Assembly (NCBI GenBank): GCA_023417665.1
Contig: JAEZFA010000088.1
Location: 1-13,210, forward strand
DNA: 13,210 nt
Reading direction: 5' to 3'
DNA from: Pseudomonadota bacterium
GTDB lineage: Bacteria > Pseudomonadota > Alphaproteobacteria > Rhizobiales > Xanthobacteraceae
Shown: piece by piece, positions 13,157 through 13,210 of the stretch
Position numbering within the stretch: position 1 is the stretch's first letter
Layout of the letters: each line of letters starts with the position of its first letter
Notes under the pieces: model-generated
The model's database searches: none
What the model saw: the letters and a program-made list of their open reading frames with translations, nothing else
What the model was told of the DNA's origin: nothing
Position numbers and translations under genes: made by a program

Positions 13157-13210
13157 TGTGACGCGCGGCAGGCGCGCCGGAACCAGGCGACTTCAGCCGC
13201 TGCGCGCGAG

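Larger units (their letters stand above)
12712..13210. other. Structured region without a convincing gene; dense inverted repeats
   Basis: These 499 bases hold no recognisable protein. A frame on the minus strand (12725-13147, up to 140 residues) is open but arginine/alanine-rich and unlike any family I know. What stands out is pairing potential: CGCCGCC/GGCGGCG (12858-12864, 12872-12878), GGAGGA/TCCTCC (12887-12892, 12899-12904), a 9-bp stem (12910-12940), an 11-bp long-range stem around a nested hairpin (12956-13046), CGGAGGA/TCCTCCG (13061-13067, 13080-13086) and a layered hairpin (13092-13156). The region continues past the window edge. It may be a non-coding RNA, the leader of a gene to the right, or a dispersed intergenic repeat of this bacterial group; I cannot decide. 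Confidence 0.5.

Noticed and set aside
1..13210. CRISPR arrays, tRNA or rRNA genes, transposases, prophage or toxin-antitoxin genes.
   Set aside because: None recognised on either strand: no regularly spaced repeats, no tRNA-like cloverleaf noticed by eye, and no matching protein motifs.

Overview
The window looks like an ordinary chromosomal stretch from a GC-rich alphaproteobacterium, most likely of the order Hyphomicrobiales (Rhizobiales; Bradyrhizobium/Xanthobacteraceae-like). The signs are family-level: an Mth938-domain gene followed by a phytoene-synthase-like gene, a 54-residue DUF1127 protein, DUF2189 and DUF2218 proteins, and strong GC bias that leaves long false open frames opposite the real genes. 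No rRNA, tRNA, CRISPR array, phage or insertion-sequence gene was recognised. Genus cannot be fixed by reading alone.

Layout. 1-1856 (+): the end of an Mth938/DUF498 gene (cut by the window edge), a squalene/phytoene-synthase-fold gene lacking the catalytic aspartate motifs, a possible 25-residue small ORF packed exactly between two genes, and a secreted protein with a possible transglutaminase-like Cys-His-Asp triad. 1864-2092 (-): a DUF1127 gene with its own intrinsic terminator. 2339-3049 (+): a fumarylacetoacetate-hydrolase-family enzyme, with a repeat-rich possible operator region upstream. 3052-4662 (-): a Crp/Fnr-type regulator followed by a patatin-like lipase whose ribosome binding site sits in a hairpin loop. 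4938-5801 (+): a monoacylglycerol-lipase-like alpha/beta hydrolase. 5798-6589 (-): a DUF2189 membrane protein whose stop overlaps that of the hydrolase. 6804-7373 (+): a hemerythrin-domain protein. 7376-8972 (-): two tandem paralogous small GNAT proteins and an LLM flavin-dependent oxidoreductase, the last start overlapping the previous stop. 9102-12417 (+): an acyl-CoA synthetase and a thiamine-diphosphate enzyme 10 bases apart. 12418-12711 (-): DUF2218. 12712-13210: about 500 bases with no convincing gene but dense with inverted repeats.

How the genes may work together. The first two genes are homologues of the mitochondrial complex I assembly factors NDUFAF3 and NDUFAF6, which suggests a respiratory-complex or membrane-assembly role. 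The patatin, alpha/beta hydrolase and acyl-CoA synthetase are all acyl-chain enzymes, but they lie in separate transcription units, so a shared pathway is only a guess. The synthetase plus thiamine-diphosphate enzyme is the clearest metabolic pair: an acid could be activated to a CoA thioester and then cleaved or condensed by the thiamine enzyme. No defence system or other unmistakably new system is present. The items most worth a second look are the NDUFAF3/NDUFAF6-like pair, the synthetase/thiamine-enzyme pair, the small ORF at 1168-1245, the start-site hairpin at 3883-3900 and the structured region at the right end.
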